Origin: JAJDXW01 sp965223775
GTDB lineage: Bacteria > Pseudomonadota > Gammaproteobacteria > HK1
Assembly: GCA_965223775.1 (NCBI GenBank)
Contig: OZ245021.1
Location: 186,001 to 250,000, forward strand
DNA length: 64,000 bases
Reading direction: 5' to 3'
Shown: positions 54,999 to 63,999 of the stretch, in pieces
Layout of the letters: every line of letters starts with the position of its first letter
How positions within the stretch are numbered: the first letter of the stretch is position 1
Program-made: the position numbers and the translations under genes
Notes under the pieces: model-generated
What the model was told of the DNA's origin: nothing
Seen by the model: the letters and a program-made list of their open reading frames with translations, nothing else
The model's database searches: none

Positions 54999-55974
54999 CG
55001 GGCGACCCGCGCCGGCCGGAAGTCCGTCCGGAGCTTGGCCCGGGTCCGGCCCGGGCCGTTGCTCCGTCCCCCGTTGCGCCGGGCCGGCCGTCGGGCTCCG
55101 GCCCGGTGCCGCCGTACCCGGCGCGAGACGCAGGGGCGCCGTCCTCCCCGCCTCCGAGGTAGGCGTCGATCACCCGTGAGTCCCTGCGCACCGCCGCCAT
55201 CGGCCCCTCGGTGAGGACCGACCCCTCGGCGAGCACGATGACCCGCTCGCAGAGCGAGGCGATGAGGTCCATGTCGTGCTCGATGATGACGAAGGTGTAC
55301 CCGAGGCGGCGGTTGAGATGGCGGATCATGTCCCGGAGCTTGACGAGCAGGGTCGGATTGACCCCCGCCCCGGGCTCGTCGAGCAGGACCAGCCGTGGCT
55401 CGGTCATCATCGCCCGCCCGAGCTCGAGGAGCTTCTTCTGGCCCCCGGAGAGGTTCATGGCCAGCTCGTCCCGGACCTCCCACAGGGTCAGGAACCGCAG
55501 GGCCTTTTCCGCCTGCTCCCGGACGTCGCGCTCGCGGCGCCGCACCCCGGCGGGGGAGGTCCATACCCGCCACAGGCGTTCCCCGGGCTGGGCGGCGGGC
55601 ACCACCATCAGGTTCTCGAGCACCGTCAGCCGACCGAACTCGTGGGGGATCTGGAACGTGCGGACGATCCCGCGGTGGAACATCTCGTGGGTCGGGAGGC
55701 CCGCGACGTCCTCGCCGTCGAAGAGGATCCGGCCGGACGAAGGGGGCAGCGCGCCCGCCACCATGTTGAAGATGGTGGTCTTTCCGGCTCCGTTGGGCCC
55801 GATGATCCCGGTGATCCGTCCCGCCTCGATCTCGAACGAGCACCGGTTCACCGCAGTCAGCCCGCCGAAGCTCCGGGTGAGGGCCTCGACCGCGAGGATC
55901 GGCACCGGGGTGGCGCCGGAGGAGGCGCCGGCGGCGGCGGCGGAGGAGGCGGGCTGATTCACGTTCGTTTCCAT
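54988..55974 (-). CDS. livG: branched-chain amino-acid type ABC ATPase (LivG-like)
   Basis: A protein of 328 residues and the first gene of the operon. Walker A is GIIGPNGAGKTTIFNMVAGA, the signature is LSGGQKKLLELGRAMMTEPR, Walker B is LVLLDEPGAGVNPTLLVKLR, and the LivG-specific VRTFQIPHEFGRLTVLENLM is present. Both ends carry extra low-complexity tails (Ala/Ser at the N-terminus, Gly/Arg at the C-terminus). Its ATG lies 14 bases from dispersed repeat R4, so the promoter must be in or beyond that repeat. Confidence 0.93.
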   Translation of the reverse strand: METNVNQPASSAAAAGASSGATPVPILAVEALTRSFGGLTAVNRCSFEIEAGRITGIIGPNGAGKTTIFNMVAGALPPSSGRILFDGEDVAGLPTHEMFHRGIVRTFQIPHEFGRLTVLENLMVVPAAQPGERLWRVWTSPAGVRRRERDVREQAEKALRFLTLWEVRDELAMNLSGGQKKLLELGRAMMTEPRLVLLDEPGAGVNPTLLVKLRDMIRHLNRRLGYTFVIIEHDMDLIASLCERVIVLAEGSVLTEGPMAAVRRDSRVIDAYLGGGEDGAPASRAGYGGTGPEPDGRPGATGDGATARAGPGPSSGRTSGRRGSPDGR

Positions 55975-55987
55975 GCTCCGACCGATT

Positions 55988-56104
55988 CTAGCCCGCCCGT
56001 CTCACCGATCTTCGCACCGGGGGCGCCGGCGAAGCCGCGAAGCGCGATACCCGAAGCGATGAATCGGTGTTCGCAGCAGGAGATGGGCGAAAACTGCGGG
56101 CTGG
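55988..56104. repeat. dispersed inverted-terminus repeat, copy R4 (shortest)
   Basis: About 117 bases. The left end in reverse complement reads gatcggtgagacgggcgggc then tag, and the right end reads gatgggcgaaaactgcgggc then tgg. The core ggcgccggcgaagc, gcgaagcgcga and gaagcgatgaatcggtgttc then gcagcaggag matches R1. It fills most of the divergent gap between livG and uvrD. Confidence 0.75.
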
Positions 56105-56175
56105 GCCCGCCTCTCTCGCCCGGTTCCCGCGGGGGCGGCCCGGTAGAATGCACGCTTCGTCCGAACGGGTGAAGC

Positions 56176-58425
56176 ATGGACGACGTCACGCACATCATCG
56201 AGCCGCTCAACGGCGAGCAGTGCGCCGCGGTGACCGCCGAGACCGGCCACGCGCTGGTGCTCGCCGGCGCGGGGAGCGGGAAGACCCGGGTGCTCGCCCA
56301 CCGAGTCGCCTGGCTGGTCGCAACCGGACAGACGCGGCCGTCCGGCATTCTCGCGGTGACCTTCACCAACAAGGCGGCGCGCGAGATGCGGGGGCGCATC
56401 GAGACGATCCTCGATCGGCCCATCGGAGGGATGTGGGTCGGCACGTTCCACGGCATCGCCCATCGCTTCCTGCGTGCCCATCCGGAGGAGGCGGGGCTCG
56501 GGGGCGCCTTCCAGATCGCCGACAGCGACGATCAGCTTCGCCTGGTGCGCCGCCTCATGCGGGAGATGAATCTCGACGAGGGGAGCTGGCCGCCGAAACA
56601 GGCGCAGGGGTTCATCAACGGCCAGAAGGAGCGGGGCGTCCGCGCCCGCCATCTCCCCGAGCCCGGGGAACGGTGGGAGCGGCGCATGGCGGAGGTGTAC
56701 CGGGCGTACGAGTCGGCGTGCGCCGCGAGCGGGCTCGCCGACTTCGCGGAGCTGCTGCTCCGGGCCTGGGAGGTGCTGCGCGAATTTCCGGACATCCTCG
56801 CCCGGTACCAGGAGCGCTTCGGGCACCTTCTGGTCGACGAGTTCCAGGACACCAATGCCCTCCAATACGCCTGGATTTCCCTCCTCGCGGGCGATCGGGG
56901 CCGCCTCTTCATGGTGGGAGACGACGACCAGTCGATCTACGGCTGGCGCGGCGCGCGCATCGAGAACATCCAGAAGTTCGCGCGCGACTTCGAGGGCGTC
57001 ACGACCTACAAGCTGGAGGAGAACTACCGCTCCACGGCCAGGATCCTCGATGCCGCGAACGCGGTCATCGCCAACAACGCGGGCCGGCTCGGCAAGAACC
57101 TCCGCACCTCGAAGTCGGGCGGCGAGCCGATCTGCACGTACTCCGCATACAACGACGTGGACGAGGCGCGCTTCGTCGTCAGCCGCATCGAGCAGGCGCG
57201 GAACGAAGGCTGGCGCCTCGACGACCACGCGATCCTGTACCGCACGAGCGCCCAGTCGCGGGTGATCGAGGATGCGCTGCGCACCTCGGGCGTGGCCTAC
57301 CGCATACACGGGGGGCTCCGGTTCTACGAGCGGGCGGAGATCAAGGACGCGGTGGCCTACCTGCGGCTCGTCGCCTCGCGCGACGACGACGCGGGGTTCG
57401 AGCGGGCGGTGAACTCCCCCCCCCGCGGGGTCGGCGCGCGGAGCGTGGCGCACCTGCGCGAGCACGCCCGGTCCCGGGGCTTCTCCCTGTGGGCGGCGGC
57501 GGCCGAGATCGCGAACGACGGCTCCATCGCGGGGCGTCCGGGAACCGGGATCCGGGAGTTCCTCGGCATCGTCGAGCGACTGGAGGAGAGCGAGGAAGGG
57601 CGGCCCCTCGACGAGCTGGTGGCGATGACGGTGGAGACCTCCGGCATCGCCGAGCACTACAAGAAGGACAAGGGGGAGCGGGCGGAGGCGCGGCTCGAGA
57701 ACCTGAACGAGCTGATCACCGCCGCACGGCGCTTCGAGGACCGGCTCGCCCGTGAGCCGGACCCCGAGGACGAGTTCGTGGACCGCCCGCTCGCCGCCTT
57801 CGTCCGCCATACGGTGCTGGAGGCCGGGGAGGGGCAGGCCGACGAGCACGAGGACAGCGTGCAGCTCATGACCCTGCACGCCGCCAAGGGGCTCGAGTTT
57901 CCGGCCGTATTCCTGTGCGGAATGGAGGAAGGGCTCTTTCCCCACCAGCGCTCCATCGAGAACCACGCCCAGCTCGAGGAGGAGCGCCGGCTCTGCTACG
58001 TCGGCATGACGCGCGCGAAGCAGCGGCTCTATCTCACGAACGCCGAGAGCCGGCGGCTGCACCGGGAGGAGCGGTATCCCAGCCCCTCGCGTTTCCTGCG
58101 CGAGATCCCGTCCGAGCTGGTCGATGAGGTGCGCCTGGGCAGCCGCCCGGTAGGCTCCGGGGCCGGCGCGAACCGGTGGCCCCGGCGCGGAGGCGCCAGG
58201 TGGGGCGGTGGCGGCCTCGCCACCGGGGAGGCCGCGGCGAGCGCACTCGCGGCCGACGGCGGCCACGCCTTCGCGCTCGGCCAGCGGGTCCGCCACGGCA
58301 AGTTCGGCGAAGGGGTGGTCCTGAGCCTGGAGGGCGACGGGGCCCACGCCCGCGTGCACGTCAACTTCGCGGCGGCGGGGGCGAAGTGGCTGGTTCTCGC
58401 CTACGCCAACCTCGAAGCCATCTGA
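56176..58425 (+). CDS. uvrD: UvrD/PcrA-type ATP-dependent DNA helicase
   Basis: An SF1A helicase of 749 residues. LNGEQCAAVTAETGHALVLA, then GAGSGKTRVLAHRV (Walker A near residue 31), VTFTNKAAREMRGRI, LLVDEFQDTNALQYAWISLL, GDDDQSIYGWRGARIENIQ, LEENYRSTARIL, LHAAKGLEFPAVFLCGMEEG and CYVGMTRAKQRLYL cover the motifs in order. The C-terminal 50 residues (FALGQRVRHGKFGEGVVLSL) form the Tudor-like RNA-polymerase-binding domain. Length and order are normal. The tail is present a second time, degraded, at 59,770. Confidence 0.95.
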   Translation: MDDVTHIIEPLNGEQCAAVTAETGHALVLAGAGSGKTRVLAHRVAWLVATGQTRPSGILAVTFTNKAAREMRGRIETILDRPIGGMWVGTFHGIAHRFLRAHPEEAGLGGAFQIADSDDQLRLVRRLMREMNLDEGSWPPKQAQGFINGQKERGVRARHLPEPGERWERRMAEVYRAYESACAASGLADFAELLLRAWEVLREFPDILARYQERFGHLLVDEFQDTNALQYAWISLLAGDRGRLFMVGDDDQSIYGWRGARIENIQKFARDFEGVTTYKLEENYRSTARILDAANAVIANNAGRLGKNLRTSKSGGEPICTYSAYNDVDEARFVVSRIEQARNEGWRLDDHAILYRTSAQSRVIEDALRTSGVAYRIHGGLRFYERAEIKDAVAYLRLVASRDDDAGFERAVNSPPRGVGARSVAHLREHARSRGFSLWAAAAEIANDGSIAGRPGTGIREFLGIVERLEESEEGRPLDELVAMTVETSGIAEHYKKDKGERAEARLENLNELITAARRFEDRLAREPDPEDEFVDRPLAAFVRHTVLEAGEGQADEHEDSVQLMTLHAAKGLEFPAVFLCGMEEGLFPHQRSIENHAQLEEERRLCYVGMTRAKQRLYLTNAESRRLHREERYPSPSRFLREIPSELVDEVRLGSRPVGSGAGANRWPRRGGARWGGGGLATGEAAASALAADGGHAFALGQRVRHGKFGEGVVLSLEGDGAHARVHVNFAAAGAKWLVLAYANLEAI

Positions 58426-58496
58426 GCCGGTCGTCCCGTCCGACCACGAAGGGGGAAGGTTCGCGCGCCCCGGTCCGGATCGTATAGTTTCTCCCC

Positions 58497-58832
58497 ATGG
58501 ACCGCGCCGACCTTCTCGCCCACCTTCGCGCCACGCACTTCGAGTCGGGCGACCGGGTCCGCGCATGCTTTGATGCCCGGCGCATCGCCCGGTTCCTCGT
58601 CGGGGAAGGTGCGCGCAGAGTGGTCGGGATCGGGTCCGCCTTCGATGCCCGGCGGTCCTTCACCCATCGTTCGGACATCGACCTGGTCGTGGAAGGGATC
58701 GATGCGCGGGAGTTCTATGCCGTATCGGCACGCGCGGCGGCGATGACCGGGTTCCGGCTCGACCTCACCCCCCTGGAGACCGCGACCCCGGGTCTTCGGC
58801 GGGTCGCGCACGAAGAGGGAGTGGAGCTTTGA
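58497..58832 (+). CDS. mntA: minimal nucleotidyltransferase (MNT) antitoxin
   Basis: A protein of 111 residues. RVVGIGSAFDARRSFTHRSD, then IDLVVEGID, gives the GS...DxD nucleotidyltransferase motif, with two more residues between GS and DID than in the textbook pattern. Antitoxins of this class block HEPN toxins by adding AMP to them. The last bases overlap the partner start (TTGA at 58,829). Confidence 0.8.
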   Translation: MDRADLLAHLRATHFESGDRVRACFDARRIARFLVGEGARRVVGIGSAFDARRSFTHRSDIDLVVEGIDAREFYAVSARAAAMTGFRLDLTPLETATPGLRRVAHEEGVEL

Positions 58833-59299
58833 AACCGGAAGAGGTGCTGGCGCACAGGCTCGCCGCCGAGGTCGAGTCCGAACTGTCAAGTCTCGGCGCG
58901 CTCGAGGCCGAGCTGGCCGGCGCGCCGCCGGGAGACGACACCTACGCACTCCGGGCGCGCGGCTCCATCCTGCACGACTTCTGCAACGGCCTCGAGCGCG
59001 TGTTCGTTCGGATCGCCCGCGAGCTGAACGGCGGGGTTCCGCAGGCGGAGCAATGGCACCGGGAACTGGTCCGAAACATGGCCCTCGATATCCCGGCCGT
59101 CCGGCCCGCCGTGATCGACACCGACCTTGCCCGGTCCCTGGAAGAGTATCTCCGGTTTCGGCACGTCTTCCGCAACGTCTACGGGGCGGAGCTGAGCGCC
59201 GAGCGCATGCGTTCGCTCGAGGCCCGAATGCCGGCGACCCTCGAGGCATTCCGCAATCGGATACGGTCCTTCCTCGCCTGGATGCTCGGAGACGAATGA
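58829..59299 (+). CDS. hepT: HEPN-domain toxin (HepT-like)
   Basis: A helical protein of 156 residues from TTG 58829, overlapping the MNT gene. ARGSILHDFCNGLERVFVRI and the late YLRFRHVFRNVYGAELSAER carry the HEPN RNase motif R-x(4,6)-H/Y as seen in HepT toxins (RHVFRNVY). With the MNT gene it forms a complete type VII toxin-antitoxin unit. Confidence 0.83.
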   Translation: MKPEEVLAHRLAAEVESELSSLGALEAELAGAPPGDDTYALRARGSILHDFCNGLERVFVRIARELNGGVPQAEQWHRELVRNMALDIPAVRPAVIDTDLARSLEEYLRFRHVFRNVYGAELSAERMRSLEARMPATLEAFRNRIRSFLAWMLGDE

Positions 59300-59373
59300 C
59301 CGGCGCTGTCCACGCCGCCGACTTCGAAGGAAAGCTCCCATCGAGGTTCCATCACCCCTGCAGGAGAAACCCC

Positions 59374-59688
59374 ATGTCGATCGTCCACGTCGTTGCCGTG
59401 ATCACCGCCAAGCCGGGGCTGCGCAGCCAGGTTCTCGCCGCGTTTCAGGCCAATGTTCCGGCCGTCCATGCCGAAGACGGGTGCATCGAATACGTTGCGA
59501 CCGTCGATGCCGATGATGTCGGCCCGCTGCAAAGCCGCTTCGGTGACGACAGTTTCGTGGTCGTCGAGAAATGGGAGAGCCTGGACGCGCTCGGGGCGCA
59601 CGCGGCGTCGGCCCACATGAAGGCATATGCGGCCAAGACCCGCGACCTGATCGCCGAGCGCAGAGTACACGTGCTGACGCCGGCATAA
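59374..59688 (+). CDS. antibiotic biosynthesis monooxygenase (ABM) domain protein
   Basis: A protein of 104 residues from ATG 59374, with caggaga upstream. SIVHVVAVITAKPGLRSQVL, EDGCIEYVATVDADD, FVVVEKWESLDALGAHAASA and HMKAYAAKTRDLI are the typical ABM fold of quinol monooxygenases and small oxygenases. The substrate is unknown. It lies between the MNT/HEPN pair and the duplicated uvrD tail. Confidence 0.85.
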   Translation: MSIVHVVAVITAKPGLRSQVLAAFQANVPAVHAEDGCIEYVATVDADDVGPLQSRFGDDSFVVVEKWESLDALGAHAASAHMKAYAAKTRDLIAERRVHVLTPA

Positions 59689-59769
59689 CCCCCCTCCCGA
59701 ACCGAGTCTTCGCTCGCCGCACGGCGATCGCTCCGCCGACGCTTGAAGCGGGCGAGCGGACTCGTGGTC

Positions 59770-59937
59770 GACGTCGGCCACGTCCCGCGCTCGGGCACGG
59801 GTCCGCCGCGGCAAGTTCGACGCAGGGGTGGCCCGAGCCTCGAAGGCGACGGAGCCCACGCCTGGGTCCACGTCAACTTTGCCAGAGCGGGGGCGAAACG
59901 GCTGGTCGTCGCCTGCGCCAACCTCGAAGCGCTCTGA
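59770..59937 (+). pseudogene. degraded second copy of the uvrD 3' end
   Basis: The DNA matches the last 170 bases of uvrD with small indels. Both copies read ggcgacgg(g/a)gcccacgcc, gtccacgtcaact-like DNA and gccaacctcgaagc before a stop. In protein terms LEGDGAHAWVHVNFARAGAK, then ANLEAL, corresponds to LEGDGAHARVHVNFAAAGAK, then ANLEAI. It has no helicase body and its 5' half is frameshifted. Confidence 0.85.
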
Positions 59938-60028
59938 ACGACCCGGTCGAATCGACTACCGCCTCACACCCGACGCGCTGCTTCGTTGTCGCTCGTACGT
60001 GAGACGCGAGGACAGTCGGTGGCCCGGC

Positions 60029-60291
60029 TCAGTCCAGAGGGGCGATCTTTCCCGGGATCTCCAGGCGGCTTGCCCAGCTCCAGGCTCTTCGCAACTCCTC
60101 ACGGTGCAGGGAAGCCCATTCGGTCACAAGCCCCCGCGCTCGCGGCGGCAGGTGCCCGGAGAGTACTGCCAGACTGTCGATTTCGATCACCGCTTCCGCT
60201 CCGCCATACACCGCGTGAAAGTGGGGAGGCGGGTGGTCGTCGAAGTACATGCGGATGACGATTCCATAGAGAACCGGCAGATCTCAGGCAT
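60029..60291 (-). pseudogene. DUF4160 protein with a 2-base disruption near its start
   Basis: MYFDDHPPPHFHAVYGGAEA and LPPRARGLVTEWASLHREEL are standard DUF4160 sequence. The expected start MPEICRF is present at ATG 60291 but in another frame. Two extra bases (tc) near 60,270 separate it from YGIVIRMYFDD. If the internal ATG at 60,250 is used, a 73-residue protein lacking the first strand would result. The gene overlaps the stop of the DUF2442 gene by eight bases, the usual pair layout. Confidence 0.7.
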
Positions 60292-60568
60292 CCACCAGCA
60301 GATCCCGCGCTTCCGGCATCACCTCCGCAACGGACTTGCCGGTGAGCCGCATGTAGATTGCGTCCGGACAGAGCTCGATGGCTTCGTTCCAGGCGATCGC
60401 TCCGTTCAACGCGATATGGACCGATTCGAAGCAGGCGCGGGCGTTCCATGCCTTGAATACGCCCCGGCCGGCGAGATGGGAGAGGTCGACTTCGCCCGAG
60501 GTGCCGTCGGAGTATCGCAGCCATATCCGATGGTCCTCTCGCGGCTGCACTTCGGTCGGCCGAATCAT
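60284..60568 (-). CDS. DUF2442 protein
   Basis: A protein of 94 residues from ATG 60568. EDHRIWLRYSDGTSGEVDLS, then HLAGRGVFKAW, and WNEAIELCPDAIYMRL are the DUF2442 signature. Its genes are commonly found beside DUF4160 genes in what looks like a toxin-antitoxin arrangement, as here. The biochemical role is not established. Confidence 0.82.
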   Translation of the reverse strand: MIRPTEVQPREDHRIWLRYSDGTSGEVDLSHLAGRGVFKAWNARACFESVHIALNGAIAWNEAIELCPDAIYMRLTGKSVAEVMPEARDLLVDA

Positions 60569-60659
60569 CTTCACCCCAACAGCCCCGGCGTTGCCGCTTG
60601 ATGTCGGCGAAATCGCCGCGCGTTTCGTGTTCCCCTGTTCGCAGCGGCCGAGATTCGGC

Positions 60660-61292
60660 CTACTCGGCGGTGAGGTTGGCGACCGCGAGGAGGTAGCGGA
60701 TGCCGGCCTTGAGCTCCTCGTCCGAGAGATGCGGGAAGCCGGCGCGCGCGGGCATCGCCCCCTTGCCGCTGAGGACCGTCTTGTAGAGAGCGTCGAATCC
60801 CGCCGCGGCGCGAGGCGCCCATGCCTCCGTGTCGCCGGTCTTGGGCGCCTCCGCAATGCCTGTCAGGTGGCAGGCAAAGCAGTACTGCTTGTAGATGGCC
60901 TCGCCGACCGGATCGACGGCTGCAGCGGCGACCGCTTCGCTCCCCGCGCTCGTGGAGACGGCGGGCGAGGCTGCGGCCACGACGGTCGTTCCCGCAGCGC
61001 CGGAGCTGCCCGAGGTGGATTCCGCGGTCGTGGCGGCGGCCGCCGCCGTGACCGTCGCGCTCTCGCTCGCGGCCTTCTCCGCCTCCGCGCGGGCTCGCTG
61101 CCCGGGCTCGCCGAGCTTGAGCCGGCCGACCGGGGCAATGCGTTCCAGGGTCGCGCGCTCGCTTCCGGCTGCGGCATCCCGGGCCGAGCCCGCGATCCAG
61201 ACTCCGAGAATCCCCGCCCCCACCCCATAGGCGGTGAGGAGCACGAGGACGATGATGAACTGGCGGATGAATACGTCGTCGGCCTTGCTCAC
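60660..61292 (-). CDS. membrane-anchored class I cytochrome c (c5-like)
   Basis: A protein of 210 residues with an N-terminal anchor (QFIIVLVLLTAYGVGAGILG), an Ala/Ser/Thr-rich flexible linker (residues about 70-120) and a C-terminal haem domain. YKQYCFACHLTGIAEAPKTG holds the CxxCH site, MPARAGFPHLSDEELKAGIR holds the axial Met region, and GIRYLL ends the fold. It would carry electrons in the periplasm, attached to the inner membrane. The linker could span to an oxidase. Confidence 0.9.
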   Translation of the reverse strand: MSKADDVFIRQFIIVLVLLTAYGVGAGILGVWIAGSARDAAAGSERATLERIAPVGRLKLGEPGQRARAEAEKAASESATVTAAAAATTAESTSGSSGAAGTTVVAAASPAVSTSAGSEAVAAAAVDPVGEAIYKQYCFACHLTGIAEAPKTGDTEAWAPRAAAGFDALYKTVLSGKGAMPARAGFPHLSDEELKAGIRYLLAVANLTAE

Positions 61293-61519
61293 GGAGGCTC
61301 CCCGGTAAATCCGCGCGAGATCATTGCAGACCGCCCCGGTCCCGACAAGCCCGAGGGCTCCCTCCGGCCGCTCCCCGCCGCCCGTCCCGGCCAGGTCGCG
61401 GCGGGGCCGGCTCCCGGACCGGATGCCTTCCCGCGGTTCCGTCCTTCCGGGGGCGGCAATCCCCGGGACAACGTGCGAAGATTCAGGCGGGGCGAATGCG
61501 AGAAGGAGAGCTAGCGGAC

Positions 61520-62284
61520 ATGGCCATGATCGTACCGAAGGGCCTGCTCGACGGGGACGTCGCGGTGGTGACGGGGGGCGGCTCGGGCATCGGGCGCGGC
61601 ACCGCGATCGCGATGGCGCAAGCGGGGGCGCGCATCGCCGTCGTGGACCGGAACGAGGAGGGGGCGAACGAAACCGTATCCCTCATCGGAAACGCGGCGA
61701 GCGCCTATCGCACCGACGTGACCGACGCCGATGCCTGCCGCGAGCTCGCCGCGCGGGTCGTCGCCGACTTCGGGCCGGCGTCCATCCTGTTCAACAACGC
61801 GGGCATCGTGCGGCGCGCGAAGATCGACTCCCCGACCGCGGCCGACGACTGGCGGGACACCATCGACGTCAACGTCAACGGCCTGTTCCACGTCACCCAC
61901 GCCTTCCTCGATCAGCTCAAGGAGACGCGCGGGCGCATCGTCAGCACGGGTTCGCTGCAATCGTTCGTCCACACCCCCAACTCGGTGGTCTACACCACTT
62001 CCAAGGGGGCGGTGAAGAACTTCACGACGGGTCTTGCGGCCGAGCTCGCCCCGTACGGCATCCGGGTGAACGCGGTCGCGCCCGGGCTCATCTTCACCCC
62101 GCTCAACGAGGCAGGCATCCAGAAGAACCCGGAGCTCCTCGCCCGGTTCATGCAGCACATCCCGCTGGGCCGCCACGGGACGCCGGAGGACATCGCGGGC
62201 GCGGTGCTCTTCCTGGTCTCCGACCTCGCGCAGTACGTGACCGGGGTCACCCTCGCGGTGGACGGCGGCTACATGACGGTCTGA
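61520..62284 (+). CDS. short-chain dehydrogenase/reductase
   Basis: A protein of 254 residues. ATG 61520 follows gaaggagag; an earlier in-frame ATG at 61496 has no ribosome site. The nucleotide-binding motif is VAVVTGGGSGIGRGTAIAMA, followed by ILFNNAGIVRR, the active-site SxxxxxxxxxxxYxxxK in RIVSTGSLQS...SVVYTTSKGAVKNF, and the C-terminal DLAQYVTGVTLAVDGGYMTV. It oxidises an alcohol with NAD(P). Substrate unknown. It is followed by the MttB-type gene on the same strand. Confidence 0.92.
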   Translation: MAMIVPKGLLDGDVAVVTGGGSGIGRGTAIAMAQAGARIAVVDRNEEGANETVSLIGNAASAYRTDVTDADACRELAARVVADFGPASILFNNAGIVRRAKIDSPTAADDWRDTIDVNVNGLFHVTHAFLDQLKETRGRIVSTGSLQSFVHTPNSVVYTTSKGAVKNFTTGLAAELAPYGIRVNAVAPGLIFTPLNEAGIQKNPELLARFMQHIPLGRHGTPEDIAGAVLFLVSDLAQYVTGVTLAVDGGYMTV

Positions 62285-62430
62285 ATCGTGCGGCGCCCGA
62301 CGCGGCCATCGAGCGCGCGCACGCCGGGCCGTGCCGCCCGGTTCACGGCGCCGTGCGGCGCATCGCCGGGGCGAGCGTCCCATGACGGTCCGGGCGGAAC
62401 GCACCGCAGGCGGATTCGAAGGCAGGCGGA

Positions 62431-63999
62431 ATGACCACCGAAGAGAAGCCGGAAGCCACGCGCCGGGGAGGCAGGCGGGGAGGGCACCGCGCCAACCGGC
62501 GCGGCTCCGGGCCCGCGATCCGGCAGCTTCCCTGGGAGATCCCGGTCAACCCGGATGCTCCCACCGAGCCGCTCACCGAAGAGCAGGTCCACGCCATCCA
62601 CAACGGCGCGATGCGGGTGCTGGAGGAGATCGGCATCGAGTTCCTGAACGAGGAGGCCCGCGAGATCCTCGCCGCCGCCGGGTGCGAGACGAGCCCGGAC
62701 GGCGCCAACGTGCGCATGGACCGCGAGCTCGTGATGGAGAAGGTGAAGCTCGCGCCCTCCGAGTTCACGATCACCCCCCGCAACCCGGCGCGGCGGATCC
62801 CGATCGGCGGGCGCCACATCGTCTTCGGCAACGTGTCGAGCCCGCCGAACTGCTCCGACCTCGACCGCGGCCGTCGGGTCGGCGACCGCGAGAGCTACCG
62901 GGACTTCCTCAAGCTCACCCAGTACTTCAACTGCATCCACTTCGCCGGCGGCTATCCGGTGGAACCGCTGGATATCCACCCGTCCGTGCGCCACCTGGAC
63001 TGTCTCCACGACAAGCTGACCCTCACGGACAAGGTGGTGCACGCCTACTCGCTCGGCCCCGAACGGGTCGAGGACGTGATGGAGATGACCCGGATTGCGG
63101 CCGGACTCACCCACGAGGAGTTCGAGGCCGCGCCGCGCATGTACACCAACATCAACTCGACGTCGCCCCTCAAGCACGACTGGCCGATGCTCGACGGCGC
63201 GATGCGGCTCGCGCGCCGCGGACAGCCCACCGTGGTCAGCCCGTTCACCCTCGCGGGCGCCATGGCGCCGGTGACCCTCGCCGGGGCGGTGACCCAGTTC
63301 GTGGCCGAAGGGCTCGCCGCCATCGTGCTCCTCCAGTGCATCCGCCCCGGCGTTCCCTGCGCCATCGGCTCGTTCACCTCGAACGTGGACATGCGAACCG
63401 GCGCTCCCGCCTTCGGCACCCCCGAGTACATGCGCGCCACCCAGATGTCGGGACAGATGGCCCGCTTCTACGGGCTGCCGCTTCGCGCCTCCAACGCCTG
63501 CGCCGCCAACTGTCCCGACGCCCAGGCGGCGTGGGAGAGCGCCTTCTCGCTGTGGGCGTCGGTGTCCGCGGGGGTCAACGTGGTCTACCACGCGGCGGGC
63601 TGGCTCGAAGGCGGGCTCTGCGCCTCCTACGAGAAGTTCGTGATGGATTGCGAGACCCTCCAGCAGATGATCGCCTACCTCAGGCCGGTTCCCGCTACCG
63701 AGGACGACATCGCGGTCGAGGCGATCCGGGAGGTGGGGCCGAACGGGCATTTCTTCGGGTGTGCGCACACCCAGGAGCGGTACGCGACCGCGTTCTACGG
63801 TCCGTTCCTCTCCGACTGGAGCAACTTCGAGAGCTGGGAGGAGGGCGGCTCGGTCGACACCGCGCGCCGCGCCAACGCGCTCTTCAAGAAGATCCTCGCG
63901 GAGTTCGAGCCACCGCCGTTCGAAGAGGCGCGGCGCGAGGAGCTCGCGGAGTTCGTGGAGCGGCGCAAGCGCGAAGGCGGCGCCCCGACGGACTTCTGA
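62431..63999 (+). CDS. trimethylamine methyltransferase (MttB) family protein, non-pyrrolysine
   Basis: A protein of 522 residues. LTEEQVHAIHNGAMRVLEEI then GIEFLNEEAREILAAAGCET, IVFGNVSSPPNCSDLDRGRR, MYTNINSTSPLKHDWPM, VVSPFTLAGAMAPVTLAGAV and GLPLRASNACAANCPDAQAA are the MttB/MtgB pattern. The reading frame has no internal TAG, so pyrrolysine is not used, and betaine-type substrates are more likely than trimethylamine. The N-terminus carries a basic Gly/Arg stretch. No corrinoid-protein gene is seen in the window. Confidence 0.92.
   Translation: MTTEEKPEATRRGGRRGGHRANRRGSGPAIRQLPWEIPVNPDAPTEPLTEEQVHAIHNGAMRVLEEIGIEFLNEEAREILAAAGCETSPDGANVRMDRELVMEKVKLAPSEFTITPRNPARRIPIGGRHIVFGNVSSPPNCSDLDRGRRVGDRESYRDFLKLTQYFNCIHFAGGYPVEPLDIHPSVRHLDCLHDKLTLTDKVVHAYSLGPERVEDVMEMTRIAAGLTHEEFEAAPRMYTNINSTSPLKHDWPMLDGAMRLARRGQPTVVSPFTLAGAMAPVTLAGAVTQFVAEGLAAIVLLQCIRPGVPCAIGSFTSNVDMRTGAPAFGTPEYMRATQMSGQMARFYGLPLRASNACAANCPDAQAAWESAFSLWASVSAGVNVVYHAAGWLEGGLCASYEKFVMDCETLQQMIAYLRPVPATEDDIAVEAIREVGPNGHFFGCAHTQERYATAFYGPFLSDWSNFESWEEGGSVDTARRANALFKKILAEFEPPPFEEARREELAEFVERRKREGGAPTDF

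Noticed and set aside
62431..63999. Possible pyrrolysine-containing trimethylamine methyltransferase.
   Set aside because: The frame is full length without any internal TAG, and no pylT-like RNA or corrinoid partner is seen.
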